Shown: positions 24,187-32,948, counted from the stretch's first letter. The stretch: DNA of 50,004 nucleotides from Firmicutes bacterium FC7 (GCA_022760735.1 JAKELU010000003.1:35380-85383); one strand, 5' to 3'. A program made the numbers and translations. The notes: generated by a model not told the origin, from the sequence alone.

Positions 24187-25209
24187 ATGAAAGAAGCAAA
24201 ATTAAAAATTCTAGTTGTAGTTATTATAATTTCAATTTTATTTGGCGGATGTGCTAAATTTACAAATAGTAGTAATGCCGAAGCAATTAATTTTATAAAT
24301 AATTTCAACACTTCGTATAGTACATGGATTTGGGATGAGTCATTCCATATAGACAGCCCAGTAAATTTTTTGGATTTTAAAGAAGTATACATAAATACAG
24401 GTAATTCAAAAGCTTATGATAATGAAAGAGCTGTAAAGGCAGTTCCGGAAAAATACGAAGACTTTATAAAAACTTTAAATGAAGAGTGTATAAAGGTTCA
24501 TGCATTATTTGGTGAGTCAAAGTGGGCATTAGATGAAGATTTTTGTAAACAGTTTGATGTATATTATTATAGATATTTTGAAGATCTTTTAGAACATGTC
24601 AAACTTATATTAGATTTTAATAAAGAAAGGGAGCATAAATTCGATGCAATACACCTTGATATCGAACCACACACTATTCCAGATGAAAAAAGAATTACTG
24701 ATGAAGAAAAGAATCCAAAATTATGGGATAGAGTAGAATTAAGAAATGACTTATTAACATCTTATGTAAGAAATTTAGAAAAAATAAAAAATCAAATAGA
24801 TAAGCATAATGAAGAAAATCAAGATGATTTAAAGCTTGTAGTTGATATTCCTTGGTGGTATATAAATGAGGAGCTTATAGTAGATGGTGTAAATGTAGTA
24901 AGAAAACTTGCTAATATAGTTGATGAAATAGTTGTTATGAACTATACAAATAAAAGTAATGAATTTTTAAATCACGGGAAGCAATTTTTAGATAATACTC
25001 AGGAATATAAAATACCTATAAGAATGGCTATGGAATTTGATCCAGAGCAAACTGGTGTAAGTTTATGTATATTTAGCGAAGAAGAATTAAAACATTATAT
25101 AAATACTGGCTTAGAAGAATTTAAGAAGTATGATGCATTTAAAGGTTTAGCAATACACGATTATAAAACCTTTATAAACTACAAAAATGAAAAGCTTTTA
25201 TACGAGTGA
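24187..25209 (+). CDS. Lipoprotein with glycoside-hydrolase-like TIM-barrel motif
   Basis: A 340-residue exported protein. The N-terminus has Lys-rich start, a hydrophobic core and the lipobox ILFGGC, so it is probably anchored to the outer face of the membrane. In the middle, HKFDAIHLDIEPHTIPD resembles the strand-4 catalytic motif of GH18-like barrels (DGxxxDxE), and IVDEIVVMNYTN resembles the later barrel strand with a conserved MxY. No catalytic assignment is safe, since the two acid positions are not in the exact chitinase pattern. AAAGGAG lies before ATG 24187. I do not recognise a named family; a cell-wall or polysaccharide role is only a suggestion. Confidence 0.65.
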   Translation: MKEAKLKILVVVIIISILFGGCAKFTNSSNAEAINFINNFNTSYSTWIWDESFHIDSPVNFLDFKEVYINTGNSKAYDNERAVKAVPEKYEDFIKTLNEECIKVHALFGESKWALDEDFCKQFDVYYYRYFEDLLEHVKLILDFNKEREHKFDAIHLDIEPHTIPDEKRITDEEKNPKLWDRVELRNDLLTSYVRNLEKIKNQIDKHNEENQDDLKLVVDIPWWYINEELIVDGVNVVRKLANIVDEIVVMNYTNKSNEFLNHGKQFLDNTQEYKIPIRMAMEFDPEQTGVSLCIFSEEELKHYINTGLEEFKKYDAFKGLAIHDYKTFINYKNEKLLYE

Positions 25210-25264
25210 TTATATTACTTAAGATTTATTAAAATTGGGTAACCATATTATGGGAGTGAGTAAC

Positions 25265-25711
25265 ATGAAAAAGAAATATAATAAGCCCTCAAGAGAAGAA
25301 TTAATTGAGAAGTTAAAACCTATTGAATATAAAGTAACCCAGGAAAATGCAACTGAAAGACCTTTCACACATGAATATAATGAAAACTTTGAAGATGGTA
25401 TATATGTAGACATTGTATCTGGAGAACCTTTATTTTCAAGCAAGGATAAATTTAATGCAGGTTGTGGCTGGCCTAGCTTTACTAAACCTATAGAAGATAA
25501 TATAGTTCAAAAAAGGGATTTATCACATGGAATGATTAGGACTGAAGTAAGGAGTAAATATGGTGATTCACATTTAGGTCATGTATTTCCAGATGGGCCT
25601 AAGGATAAAGGTGGATTAAGATATTGTATCAACGGAGCAGCATTAAGATTTATCAAGAAGGAAGACTTAGTAAAAGAAGGATATGGAGAATACTTGAAGT
25701 TGTTTGATTAG
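25265..25711 (+). CDS. msrB: Peptide methionine (R)-S-oxide reductase
   Basis: Repairs oxidised methionine (R form) in proteins. The 148-residue protein has [25 protein letters not shown] and the catalytic cysteine in [11 protein letters not shown]. The two CxxC pairs that bind structural zinc in many MsrB proteins are absent (the places read IVSGE and RSKYGDS), so this is the zinc-free form. ATG 25265 is chosen over an upstream in-frame ATG at 25235, as GGGAGTGAG precedes it. The catalytic residue is Cys, not selenocysteine, although the organism uses Sec elsewhere. No msrA neighbour is seen. Confidence 0.94.
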   Translation: MKKKYNKPSREELIEKLKPIEYKVTQENATERPFTHEYNENFEDGIYVDIVSGEPLFSSKDKFNAGCGWPSFTKPIEDNIVQKRDLSHGMIRTEVRSKYGDSHLGHVFPDGPKDKGGLRYCINGAALRFIKKEDLVKEGYGEYLKLFD

Positions 25712-25727
25712 TGGGATAAAATGTAAC

Positions 25728-25765
25728 AACCATGTCCCACTGCATTAGGCATGTGGGACATGGTT
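25728..25765. terminator. Long-stem hairpin between convergent msrB and ABC-F genes
   Basis: AACCATGTCCCAC (25728-25740) pairs perfectly over 13 bases with GTGGGACATGGTT (25753-25765). T runs are weak on both sides. Its position between two convergent stops supports a terminator function for msrB. Confidence 0.6.
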
Positions 25766-25780
25766 TCTGTCCCTTTGTTC

Positions 25781-27334
25781 TTAAATCTTAGTTGACCAGC
25801 TTTCACAATTCCAAATTTCTGTTGCTACATCATTATAAAAGTCAGGTTCATGGGATATCAATAATATTCCACCTTTAAAATCTTTTAAGGCTCTTTTTAA
25901 TTCTTCTTTAGCATCCACATCTAGGTGGTTAGTAGGCTCATCAAGTAATAGTATGTTAGTTTCTTTATTCATAATCTTACATAGTCTAACCTTTGCCTGC
26001 TCTCCACCGCTTAGGACCATTACCTTAGATTCAATATGATCAGTTGTAAGACCACATTTAGCTAAGGCAGCTCTGATTTCAAACTGATTCCAGCTAGGGA
26101 ATTCATTCCACATTTCTTCGATGCATGTATTTTCATTTTTTTCCTTAGCTTCCTGTTCAAAATATCCAATAAGAAGATTTTCACCTAGTTCAACTTCGCC
26201 AGAATATGGCTTAATTAACCCTAATATTGATTTTAACAATGTAGTTTTTCCTATACCATTTGCGCCAACTAGTGCAATTCTTTGTCCTCTTTCCATTCTT
26301 AGATTCAATGGTTTAGAGAGTGGTTCCTCATATCCGATAACTAAATCCTTAGTTTCAAAAATCAACCTTCCGGAAGTACGACCTTCTTTAAAATCAAATT
26401 CGGGCTTTGGTTTTTCACGTGTAAGTTCAATAAGGTCCATTTTATCTAACTTCTTTTGTCTAGACATAGCCATGTTTCTAGTAGCTACCCTAGCCTTATT
26501 TCTAGCTATAAAGTCTTCTAATTCAGCAATTTCCTGTTGTTGTCTTTTATAGGCTGCTTCAAGCTGTGCCTTTTTAGCTTCATATACCTTTAGGAAGTTA
26601 TCATAATCTCCAACATAACGATTCAATTCCTTGTCCTCAACATGATAAATTAAATTTACGACACTGTTCAAGAAAGGAATGTCGTGAGAAATTAGGATAA
26701 ATGCATTCTCATATTCCTGAAGATACCTTTGAAGCCATATAATATGTTGTTCATCAAGATAGTTAGTAGGCTCATCTAGCATTAAGATATCGGGCTTTTC
26801 TAATAGTAACTTAGCTAGTAGTACCTTGGTTCTTTGTCCACCACTTAAGTCATTAACATCTCTATCAAGGCCGATTTCATCAAGACCTAGACCTCTAGCT
26901 GTTTCATCAATTTTAGCATCAATTATATAAAAGTCATTATGGTCTAAAATATCTTGAATAGTACCAACTTCTTCTAGAAGAAGAGTTAATTCATCTTCAC
27001 TGACCTCTCCCATTTTCATATACATATCCTGCATTTCTTGTTCAAGGTCAAATAGGTATTTGAATGCATCCCTTAAAACATCTCGTATAGTCTTACCTTT
27101 TTCTAAAACAGCATGTTGATCAAGATATCCAACTCTAACTCTTTTTGACCATTCAATTTGTCCTTCATCTGGCTCCAGCTTGCCAGTAATTATATTCATA
27201 AAGGAGGATTTGCCCTCCCCATTTGCTCCAATTAATCCAACGTGTTCTCCTTTAAGTAGCCTAAAGGAAACATTATTTAATATTTCTCTTCCACCATAAC
27301 TATGACTTAAATTTGTTACGGTTAATATGCTCAT
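25781..27334 (-). CDS. ABC-F family ATPase (YdiF/YkpA-like)
   Basis: A soluble protein of 517 residues with two ABC domains and no membrane segment. Domain 1 has Walker A GANGEGKSS, signature LSGGQRTKVLL and Walker B MLDEPTNYLD. A charged linker of about 80 residues (KAQLEAAYKRQQQEIAELED) precedes domain 2, with GANGIGKTT, LSGGEQAKVRL and LLLDEPTNHLD. ABC-F proteins act on the ribosome, in translation factor or antibiotic-protection roles; which one cannot be told, since no resistance-type linker signature is recognised. The start at 27334 is preferred over 27364 because GAGAGG lies just upstream. Confidence 0.92.
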   Translation of the reverse strand: MSILTVTNLSHSYGGREILNNVSFRLLKGEHVGLIGANGEGKSSFMNIITGKLEPDEGQIEWSKRVRVGYLDQHAVLEKGKTIRDVLRDAFKYLFDLEQEMQDMYMKMGEVSEDELTLLLEEVGTIQDILDHNDFYIIDAKIDETARGLGLDEIGLDRDVNDLSGGQRTKVLLAKLLLEKPDILMLDEPTNYLDEQHIIWLQRYLQEYENAFILISHDIPFLNSVVNLIYHVEDKELNRYVGDYDNFLKVYEAKKAQLEAAYKRQQQEIAELEDFIARNKARVATRNMAMSRQKKLDKMDLIELTREKPKPEFDFKEGRTSGRLIFETKDLVIGYEEPLSKPLNLRMERGQRIALVGANGIGKTTLLKSILGLIKPYSGEVELGENLLIGYFEQEAKEKNENTCIEEMWNEFPSWNQFEIRAALAKCGLTTDHIESKVMVLSGGEQAKVRLCKIMNKETNILLLDEPTNHLDVDAKEELKRALKDFKGGILLISHEPDFYNDVATEIWNCESWSTKI

Positions 27335-27418
27335 TTCAAAACCTCTCTTCAAATTATAATTCATACTTTTTCAGTATAATTTATCTAATTTTAAATATAC
27401 AAAATGCACAGACACAAT

Positions 27419-27434
27419 TGTAAATTGTGAATTA
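27419..27434 (+). repeat. Second copy of the AT-rich 16-base repeat
   Basis: TGTAAATTGTGAATTA is identical to 13417-13432. It lies in the 284-base gap between the ABC-F gene and the DUF4342 gene. Apart from this repeat and the promoter at 27561-27588, I see nothing else in that gap. Confidence 0.5.
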
Positions 27435-27560
27435 TCTTTTATATCTTAACTATATTTTGATTAAATATCAATACTAAATATAAATGTGTACTAATAAATT
27501 TATTTGGTATAATAAGGTAAAGTAAAGTCTATTTTTAATCGAATTTTAATCTTTCTTAAA

Positions 27561-27588
27561 TTGATTTTAAAGCTTCCGCTACTATAAT
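27561..27588 (+). promoter_or_regulatory. Sigma-A promoter of the DUF4342/two-component operon
   Basis: TTGATT (27561-27566), 16-base spacer, perfect TATAAT (27583-27588), about 24 bases before a GGGAGG ribosome site. Confidence 0.65.
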
Positions 27589-27618
27589 GTAATCAATAAA
27601 TAGTGGGAGGTATGTGTT

Positions 27619-28179
27619 ATGGTTACTTTACAACAAGTAGAAGAATTAAGGAAATATGCAAATATTACATTTAATGAAGCAAAAGAGGCTTTAGAGGAGA
27701 CTAATGGTGATATTCTTGAAGCTATAATAAATCTTGAAAAGAATGGCAGAATTAAACCGCCTAAGAATGAAGGATATTATTGTTCAAAGGATTCATATGA
27801 AGATAGCCATAATGATAGCAATATAGATAATATCCAACCAGAATTTTATGATGATTCCACCACATCCTTTTATGAAATCTTGAATAAAGTTATTTCCTTT
27901 ATAAAAAAACTATTTGCTAAAGGAAATAGGAACAACTTTGAAGTCATCAAGGATGGAAAAAGGATAATGTCAATTCCAGTTACAATTTTAGTAGTTTTAG
28001 TAGTATTTACTTTTTGGATTACAATTCCGACTATGATAATAGGATTGTTCTTGGGGTATAAATATGCATTTAATGGTCCTGAATTGGGGAAGGAGAAAGT
28101 TAATCGTGCCATGGACTCAGTATCCAATGCAGCTGAAAATTTAAAGAAAGAATTTAAGGGTGATAAAACACATGACTAA
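27619..28179 (+). CDS. UBA-like/DUF4342 membrane protein
   Basis: A 186-residue protein. Residues 1-45 look like a UBA/EF-Ts N-terminal helical domain (ITFNEAKEALEETNGDILEAIINLEK). A low-complexity Asp/Ser-rich stretch follows, then a DUF4342-like region with FEVIKDGKRIMSIPV leading into one or two hydrophobic segments (LVVLVVFTFWITIPTMIIGLFLG). The C-terminus is charged and amphipathic. The function of the family is unknown. GGGAGG precedes ATG 27619, and the stop overlaps the response regulator start by eight bases, so this gene is co-translated with a two-component system and may be its accessory or target. Confidence 0.75.
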   Translation: MVTLQQVEELRKYANITFNEAKEALEETNGDILEAIINLEKNGRIKPPKNEGYYCSKDSYEDSHNDSNIDNIQPEFYDDSTTSFYEILNKVISFIKKLFAKGNRNNFEVIKDGKRIMSIPVTILVVLVVFTFWITIPTMIIGLFLGYKYAFNGPELGKEKVNRAMDSVSNAAENLKKEFKGDKTHD

Positions 28180-28855
28180 AATTCTTATAATTGAGGATGA
28201 AGAAAAACTAGCTCGTTTCCTAGAACTAGAACTTATGCATGAAGGATATGAAGTAGAAAAGTCATTTGATGGAAGAACTGGACTGGAGCTAGTCATGTCC
28301 AGTTCCTTCGATCTTGTATTATTGGATATTATGCTTCCAGGTTTAAATGGCATAGAAGTTCTAAGGAGAATAAGGCAGTCATCGGATGTACCCGTAATAT
28401 TACTTACTGCAAGAGATGCTGTCGTTGACAAAGTGACTGGCCTTGATAGTGGTGCTGATGATTATATTACAAAACCCTTTGCCATAGAAGAGCTATTGGC
28501 AAGAATTAGAGCTGTTTTAAGAAAAAGTGAAACAAGTAATGAGAACCACCATAAAGACATAATAGTATTTGGAGCTTTAACCCTAAATACTAAGAGTAGA
28601 GAGGTTTATATAAATGAAAAATTAATATATTTGACAAAGAAAGAATTTGATTTATTGCAACTTCTATTAGAAAATAAAAATATTGTCTTGAGCCGTGAAA
28701 CAATATTAGAACGTATTTGGGGATATGATTTTTCTGGAGGAACAAATGCTGTAGATGTATATATTAGGTATCTTCGTGCTAAGCTTGAAGAACCATTTGG
28801 AATAAAGATTTTCCATACTGTTAGAGGAGTGGGGTATGTAATTAAAGATGAGTAA
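28172..28855 (+). CDS. OmpR/PhoB-family response regulator
   Basis: A 227-residue transcription regulator. The receiver domain has acidic pocket residues E8-D9, phospho-acceptor Asp52 in LLDIMLPG, the Thr in LLTAR and Lys in YITKPF. The C-terminal winged helix ends with GGTNAVDVYIRYLRAKL and TVRGVGYVIK, typical of the OmpR group. ATG 28172 (MTKILIIED) is chosen over 28160 because AAGGGTGA precedes it. It overlaps the kinase gene (ATGAGTAA). Its regulon cannot be deduced, but the upstream DUF4342 gene is an obvious candidate. Confidence 0.93.
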   Translation: MTKILIIEDEEKLARFLELELMHEGYEVEKSFDGRTGLELVMSSSFDLVLLDIMLPGLNGIEVLRRIRQSSDVPVILLTARDAVVDKVTGLDSGADDYITKPFAIEELLARIRAVLRKSETSNENHHKDIIVFGALTLNTKSREVYINEKLIYLTKKEFDLLQLLLENKNIVLSRETILERIWGYDFSGGTNAVDVYIRYLRAKLEEPFGIKIFHTVRGVGYVIKDE

Positions 28856-30320
28856 TAATAAGGATATAAATTCAACTAGCTTTTCTAATAAAATACGTTC
28901 ATCCCTTGTACTTAAACTCAATTTGGAAATGATGTTTAGGCTATTATCTGGTTTTTTTGCAATTAATATCCTTATTTTGCTAATGGGCGTTTCTATGATT
29001 TTATGGAAAACGGAAATAGAAGTTCAAGAAGTAATAGAAATTTTGACCACCACTACGAACAATAAAAATCCTTTCTCCTTTAAGGAAAAAGGATATAAAA
29101 TATTAAAAGAGGAAGCAGCTAGAGGAATTATCTTACCAGAATTTATACAAGATTATCTTCCAGTTGAGATTAAAAACTCAAAGAGAAGTATTTTTATTAA
29201 TCAAATTGAGGAAAATAGTAGATTATCTGATAAGATAGAATCCATAAACTATTCTGTAGGCTTTCCAATAAATAAATCATATTATCAGGTTATATATGGA
29301 ATTGGGCTTGATTTGATAGTTCTCATAAGACTTTTGACTATTTTACTCATATTTGAAGTAATTATACTTTTAAAAAATATAGGAAAAGGTCAAAGAATAA
29401 TAAGGAAAACCCTAAAACCTTTAGCAGAGTTGGCTGAAACAGCAAAAAACCTTAATGCTGCTCAATCCTATGATGGAAAAAACCTCATAGATTTAGCCGG
29501 AGAAATTAGCAACATAGATGCTAGTAGACTAGACAAACGTATATCTATTGATAGCACCCAAGATGAACTTAAAGCTTTAGCAGCAGCTATAAATCAGATG
29601 TTAAATCGAATTAATAATTCCTATCAATCACAAGTGAGATTTGTTTCAGATGCGTCTCATGAACTTAGAACTCCAATATCCGTTATCCAAGGGTATATAA
29701 ACCTACTTGATAGATGGGGTAAGGAAGATAAAAAAACCCTACAGGAATCCATTGATGCAATTAAAACTGAAATTGAAAATATGAAGGATTTAGTAGAAAA
29801 ATTACTGTTCCTTGCAAGGGGAGACAATGAAACCATCGTGCTTCATAAAGAATTATTCGATTCTTGCGAAGTGTTAGAAGAAATCATTAAAGAAACACAG
29901 ATGATTGATTCAGGTCATGAGTTTAAAATGGATGTTGGTATTCCTGCATATGTAGAAGCAGATAGACAGCTTTTTAAGCAAGCTATTAGAATTTTAGTTG
30001 ATAATAGCATAAAGTATACGCCAACTGGAAAACAAATTGTTTTAAAGGTAGAAAGAGAACAAGGGAAAGTTAAAATTGTTGTTCAGGATAATGGAATAGG
30101 AATAGATCCCGATGACCTTCCTAGAATATTTGATAGATTCTATCGTTCAGATGAATCTAGGGCTCGTAAGAGTGGAGGATCTGGTTTAGGCTTATCTATT
30201 GCTAAATGGATAGTAGAACGGCATGGTGCATATTTTGAAATACTAAGTAGAGTTAATATTGGTACTCGTATAACTATTGTATTTCCTGAGGCAGTTAATA
30301 CATCTCAAATAGATAATTAG
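28848..30320 (+). CDS. Sensor histidine kinase
   Basis: A membrane kinase of 490 residues. A first membrane segment lies near residues 33-52 (LSGFFAINILILLMGVSMIL), then about 100 extracytoplasmic residues with no recognised sensor domain, and a second membrane segment near 155-175. A HAMP-like region (LKPLAELAETAKNL) follows. The phospho-acceptor is His271 in DASHELRTPISVIQGY. The ATPase domain has the N box DNSIKYT, GIGI, and G2 box GGSGLGLSI. Start ATG 28848 overlaps the response regulator stop, so the two are translated together. The signal is unknown. Confidence 0.93.
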   Translation: MSNNKDINSTSFSNKIRSSLVLKLNLEMMFRLLSGFFAINILILLMGVSMILWKTEIEVQEVIEILTTTTNNKNPFSFKEKGYKILKEEAARGIILPEFIQDYLPVEIKNSKRSIFINQIEENSRLSDKIESINYSVGFPINKSYYQVIYGIGLDLIVLIRLLTILLIFEVIILLKNIGKGQRIIRKTLKPLAELAETAKNLNAAQSYDGKNLIDLAGEISNIDASRLDKRISIDSTQDELKALAAAINQMLNRINNSYQSQVRFVSDASHELRTPISVIQGYINLLDRWGKEDKKTLQESIDAIKTEIENMKDLVEKLLFLARGDNETIVLHKELFDSCEVLEEIIKETQMIDSGHEFKMDVGIPAYVEADRQLFKQAIRILVDNSIKYTPTGKQIVLKVEREQGKVKIVVQDNGIGIDPDDLPRIFDRFYRSDESRARKSGGSGLGLSIAKWIVERHGAYFEILSRVNIGTRITIVFPEAVNTSQIDN

Positions 30321-30322
30321 TT

Positions 30323-30359
30323 AAAAGAAAGCAATATTTAAATCATTGTTTTCTTTTTT
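30323..30359 (+). terminator. Intrinsic terminator after the two-component system
   Basis: AAAAGAAAGCAAT (30323-30335) pairs, with one G-U, to ATTGTTTTCTTTT (30345-30357) and runs into T residues. Confidence 0.75.
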
Positions 30360-30417
30360 GTTTTGGTTAAATATTAATATTAAGTAAACAATAATATTTA
30401 ATAAAAATAGAATTAGC

Positions 30418-30446
30418 TTGCTATTATTTGGTATTTCAGATATACT
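30418..30446 (+). promoter_or_regulatory. Promoter of the DEAD-box helicase gene
   Basis: TTGCTA (30418-30423), 17-base spacer, TATACT (30441-30446). The helicase ATG lies 36 bases downstream, with AGGAGG 13 bases before it, a rather long spacing. Confidence 0.55.
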
Positions 30447-30481
30447 AATTGAGTTAAGTATGAGGAGGACGATTTAATTTA

Positions 30482-32128
30482 ATGGAAAAAATAAGATTTG
30501 AAGAGCTTAATTTATCAGAGGAAATACAAAAAGGAATTAAGGAAATGGGTTTCGAGGAGATGTCACCCATTCAAAGCAAGGCAATACCAGTATTATTGGA
30601 AGGAAGAGATGTTATAGGACAGGCGCAAACGGGAACTGGAAAAACTGCTTCCTTTGGAATACCAATATTAGAAATGACAGATCCAAAGGACAAATCAATT
30701 CAGGCTTTGGTACTTTGTCCTACAAGAGAATTATCAATACAAGTAGCTGAGGAAATAAGTAATCTAGGAAAGTTTAAAAAAGGAATCAAAGTATTACCAG
30801 TATATGGTGGCCAGCCTATTGAAAGACAATTAAGAGCACTAAAAACAGGAGTGCAAATAGTAATAGGTACACCTGGTAGAGTTATTGATCATATAAAAAG
30901 AAAAACCATAAAAACTGATAATATCAGGATGATGGTTCTTGATGAAGCGGATGAAATGTTTGACATGGGATTTAGAGATGATATAGAGTTAGTAATGAAT
31001 ACTTTGCCTGATGAAAGACAGACTATCTTTTTCTCAGCTACTATGGAAAAGGAAATAATGAAATTTGCATCAAGATATCAAACTGATCCTGAATACATTA
31101 AAGTAGTTCATAAAGAGCTTACGGCACCTAAGGTGGATCAGGCCTATTTTGAATTAAAGGAACACATGAAAACTGAAATTCTAAGTAGGTTAATAGATAT
31201 TTATAATCCAAAGCTGACTATTGTATTCTGTAATACTAAAAAGAAAGTTGATGAGCTTACTAGTGAATTGCTAGGTAGAGGATATTTCGCTGATGGTTTG
31301 CATGGTGATTTGAAGCAGACACAGAGAGATACAGTAATGAATAAGTTTAGAAATGGTACAATAGAAATACTTGTAGCAACTGATGTAGCTGCTAGAGGTA
31401 TTGATGTAGATGATGTTGACTTGGTTATAAACTATGATATGCCTCAAGATGAGGAATACTATGTACACAGAATTGGTAGAACTGCAAGAGCTGGTAGAGA
31501 AGGTAGAGCATTTAGCTTTGTTGCAGGAAGAGACATATATAAACTTAAGGACATACAGAAATATACTAAGACCAAGATAGAAAGAAAAGACTTACCAACC
31601 TTAAAGGATATAGAAAATAGATATACTATAAATTTATTAGAAAAAATAAGAACCGAAATTGAAAAAGGTGAACTATCTAAATATATTAGTATGATAGATG
31701 GCTTGTTACAGGAGGATTTTACATCCTTAGATATAGCAGCAGCTTTATTAAAGCTTTACATGAAAGAGAACAGGCTTGAAGGTCATGAAGAACTGGATAT
31801 GGTAGACTACGGTAAGAAAATGAAGTCAAAAGACATTGGAGATATAAAAGAAGAAGGCAAATCTAAAGGACGTTCTTCAAAGGCTAGAACTAGACTTCAT
31901 ATTAATATAGGTAGCAGAAAAGGTGTTAGCCCAAGACATATATTATCTGCCTTGATTCAGGAGTCAAATATAAATAAAAATCATGTTGGGGATATTGATG
32001 TATACGATAAATTTTCATTTGTTGAGGTCGATAAGAAATTTGCAGATGAAGTTTTGGCTAGCTTAAACAACAAGAGAATAAAGGGCGTAAAAGTAAAGGT
32101 AGAAAAAGCAAACCCTAAGAAAAAATAA
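30482..32128 (+). CDS. DEAD-box ATP-dependent RNA helicase (DeaD/CshA-like)
   Basis: An RNA helicase of 548 residues. All core motifs are seen: Q motif SPIQSKAIP, motif I AQTGTGKT, Ia PTRELSIQ, II VLDEADEMFDMG, III FSATM, V ATDVAARGID and VI HRIGRTARAGREG. The C-terminal part contains a DbpA-type RNA-binding domain (RLHINIGSRKGVSPRHIL to VKVEKA), which is typical of DeaD/DbpA/CshA proteins and directs them to structured RNA such as rRNA. Single gene between a promoter and a terminator. Roles in ribosome assembly or cold response are usual in the family. Confidence 0.94.
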   Translation: MEKIRFEELNLSEEIQKGIKEMGFEEMSPIQSKAIPVLLEGRDVIGQAQTGTGKTASFGIPILEMTDPKDKSIQALVLCPTRELSIQVAEEISNLGKFKKGIKVLPVYGGQPIERQLRALKTGVQIVIGTPGRVIDHIKRKTIKTDNIRMMVLDEADEMFDMGFRDDIELVMNTLPDERQTIFFSATMEKEIMKFASRYQTDPEYIKVVHKELTAPKVDQAYFELKEHMKTEILSRLIDIYNPKLTIVFCNTKKKVDELTSELLGRGYFADGLHGDLKQTQRDTVMNKFRNGTIEILVATDVAARGIDVDDVDLVINYDMPQDEEYYVHRIGRTARAGREGRAFSFVAGRDIYKLKDIQKYTKTKIERKDLPTLKDIENRYTINLLEKIRTEIEKGELSKYISMIDGLLQEDFTSLDIAAALLKLYMKENRLEGHEELDMVDYGKKMKSKDIGDIKEEGKSKGRSSKARTRLHINIGSRKGVSPRHILSALIQESNINKNHVGDIDVYDKFSFVEVDKKFADEVLASLNNKRIKGVKVKVEKANPKKK

Positions 32129-32160
32129 AGTTGGAGAGGTATTCTCCAACTTTATTTTTT
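32127..32160 (+). terminator. Intrinsic terminator after the helicase gene
   Basis: AAAGTTGGAGA (32127-32137) pairs perfectly with TCTCCAACTTT (32143-32153) around GGTAT and is followed by ATTTTTT. Its first bases are in the stop codon. Confidence 0.9.
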
Positions 32161-32186
32161 GACTAGAAATGAAAAATCACATCTCG

Positions 32187-32246
32187 TTGACTATCATATC
32201 AAAATTATGATAACATAATGCTATAAAAAAAGGTAATATTATCATA
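32187..32246 (+). promoter_or_regulatory. Operator-like repeats upstream of the antitoxin-like gene
   Basis: TATCATA (32192-32198) and TATGATA (32206-32212) form an inverted repeat with a 7-base spacer, next to a TTGACT -35-like hexamer (32187-32192). A third TATCATA occurs at 32240-32246. Phd-family antitoxins often repress their own promoter through such dyads; binding here is inferred. Confidence 0.4.
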
Positions 32247-32298
32247 AAATGTTAACATTAAGTTAATATTTAATTTATATAATAATAGAGGTGAAAAG

Positions 32299-32526
32299 AT
32301 GCCACATATTCGTCCGATTTCCGATTTGAGAAATCACTTTACAGATATTGCTAAGATTGTTGATGAAACAAAAGAACCAGTATTCTTAACTAAAAATGGT
32401 TATGGGGTAATGGTCGTTATGAGTATTGATGCTTATGAAGAAAAGATGTTTGAAAGTGAACATTATCATAAGTTGAATCAAGAACTTGAGGAAGCTTCCA
32501 ATCAAAATAAAGAGAATGATGAATAA
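32299..32526 (+). CDS. Phd/YefM-family antitoxin-like protein, without adjacent toxin
   Basis: A 75-residue protein. The N-terminal HIRPISDLRNHFTDIAKIVDE and the VFLTKNGYGVMVVMSIDAYE stretch are the standard DNA-binding fold of Phd/YefM antitoxins, and the acidic, flexible C-terminus (residues 50-75) is where such proteins wrap their toxin. A RelE/ParE or Doc toxin gene is normally the next gene; here the next frame is the ATP synthase atpI gene, after a hairpin. It may be an orphan regulator or have its partner elsewhere. AGAGGTGA precedes ATG 32299. Confidence 0.8.
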   Translation: MPHIRPISDLRNHFTDIAKIVDETKEPVFLTKNGYGVMVVMSIDAYEEKMFESEHYHKLNQELEEASNQNKENDE

Positions 32527-32529
32527 GTC

Positions 32530-32554
32530 CATTAGGAGTAATATTCTCCTAATG
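32530..32554 (+). terminator. Hairpin after the antitoxin-like gene
   Basis: CATTAGGAG (32530-32538) pairs perfectly with CTCCTAATG (32546-32554) around TAATATT. Only a mixed AAACTTTATTT tract follows, so termination may be partial before the ATP synthase operon. Confidence 0.5.
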
Positions 32555-32594
32555 AAACTTTATTTAGATTTATTCTATAAGTAGGAGTGATCCT

Positions 32595-32948
32595 TTGAAC
32601 TTAAAGATAATAAGAGTTGTTGTTATTTGTAGTCTTATTATTTTGGGATTTATTGCATTTCTTTTTGAGAATCCCAAACCTATTATATTAGGTTATATAT
32701 TAGGTACTTCTATAAGTATATTATCTTTCAATCTAATTAATAATTCCGCTATTAAACTAATTACGATGGAACCATCAATGGCAAAACGTCGTACATATTT
32801 CAATTTTTTATCCAGGTTTTTGATTTATTTTATAGTCTTAAGTATAGCTGCTATTGCGGACTATCTTAATCTACTTGCAACATTTATAGGACTGACAATG
32901 GTAAAAAGTGCAATATATATATTGATTAGAATAGATAAGGATTTCTAA
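32595..32948 (+). CDS. atpI: ATP synthase protein I-like
   Basis: A 117-residue membrane protein with about four hydrophobic segments: VVVICSLIILGFIAFLF, a second at IILGYILGTSISILSF, FLIYFIVLSIAAIADY and a C-terminal one. Size, topology and first position in the ATP synthase operon match AtpI, which helps to assemble the c ring. Sequence conservation in this family is low, so the call rests largely on position. Translation starts at TTG 32595, with AGGAGTGA upstream; no ATG is near. Confidence 0.75.
   Translation: MNLKIIRVVVICSLIILGFIAFLFENPKPIILGYILGTSISILSFNLINNSAIKLITMEPSMAKRRTYFNFLSRFLIYFIVLSIAAIADYLNLLATFIGLTMVKSAIYILIRIDKDF

Noticed and set aside
26121-26552. Plus-strand frame of 143 codons inside the ABC-F gene
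   Set aside because: Antisense shadow of the linker and second ATPase domain; composition is not protein-like.
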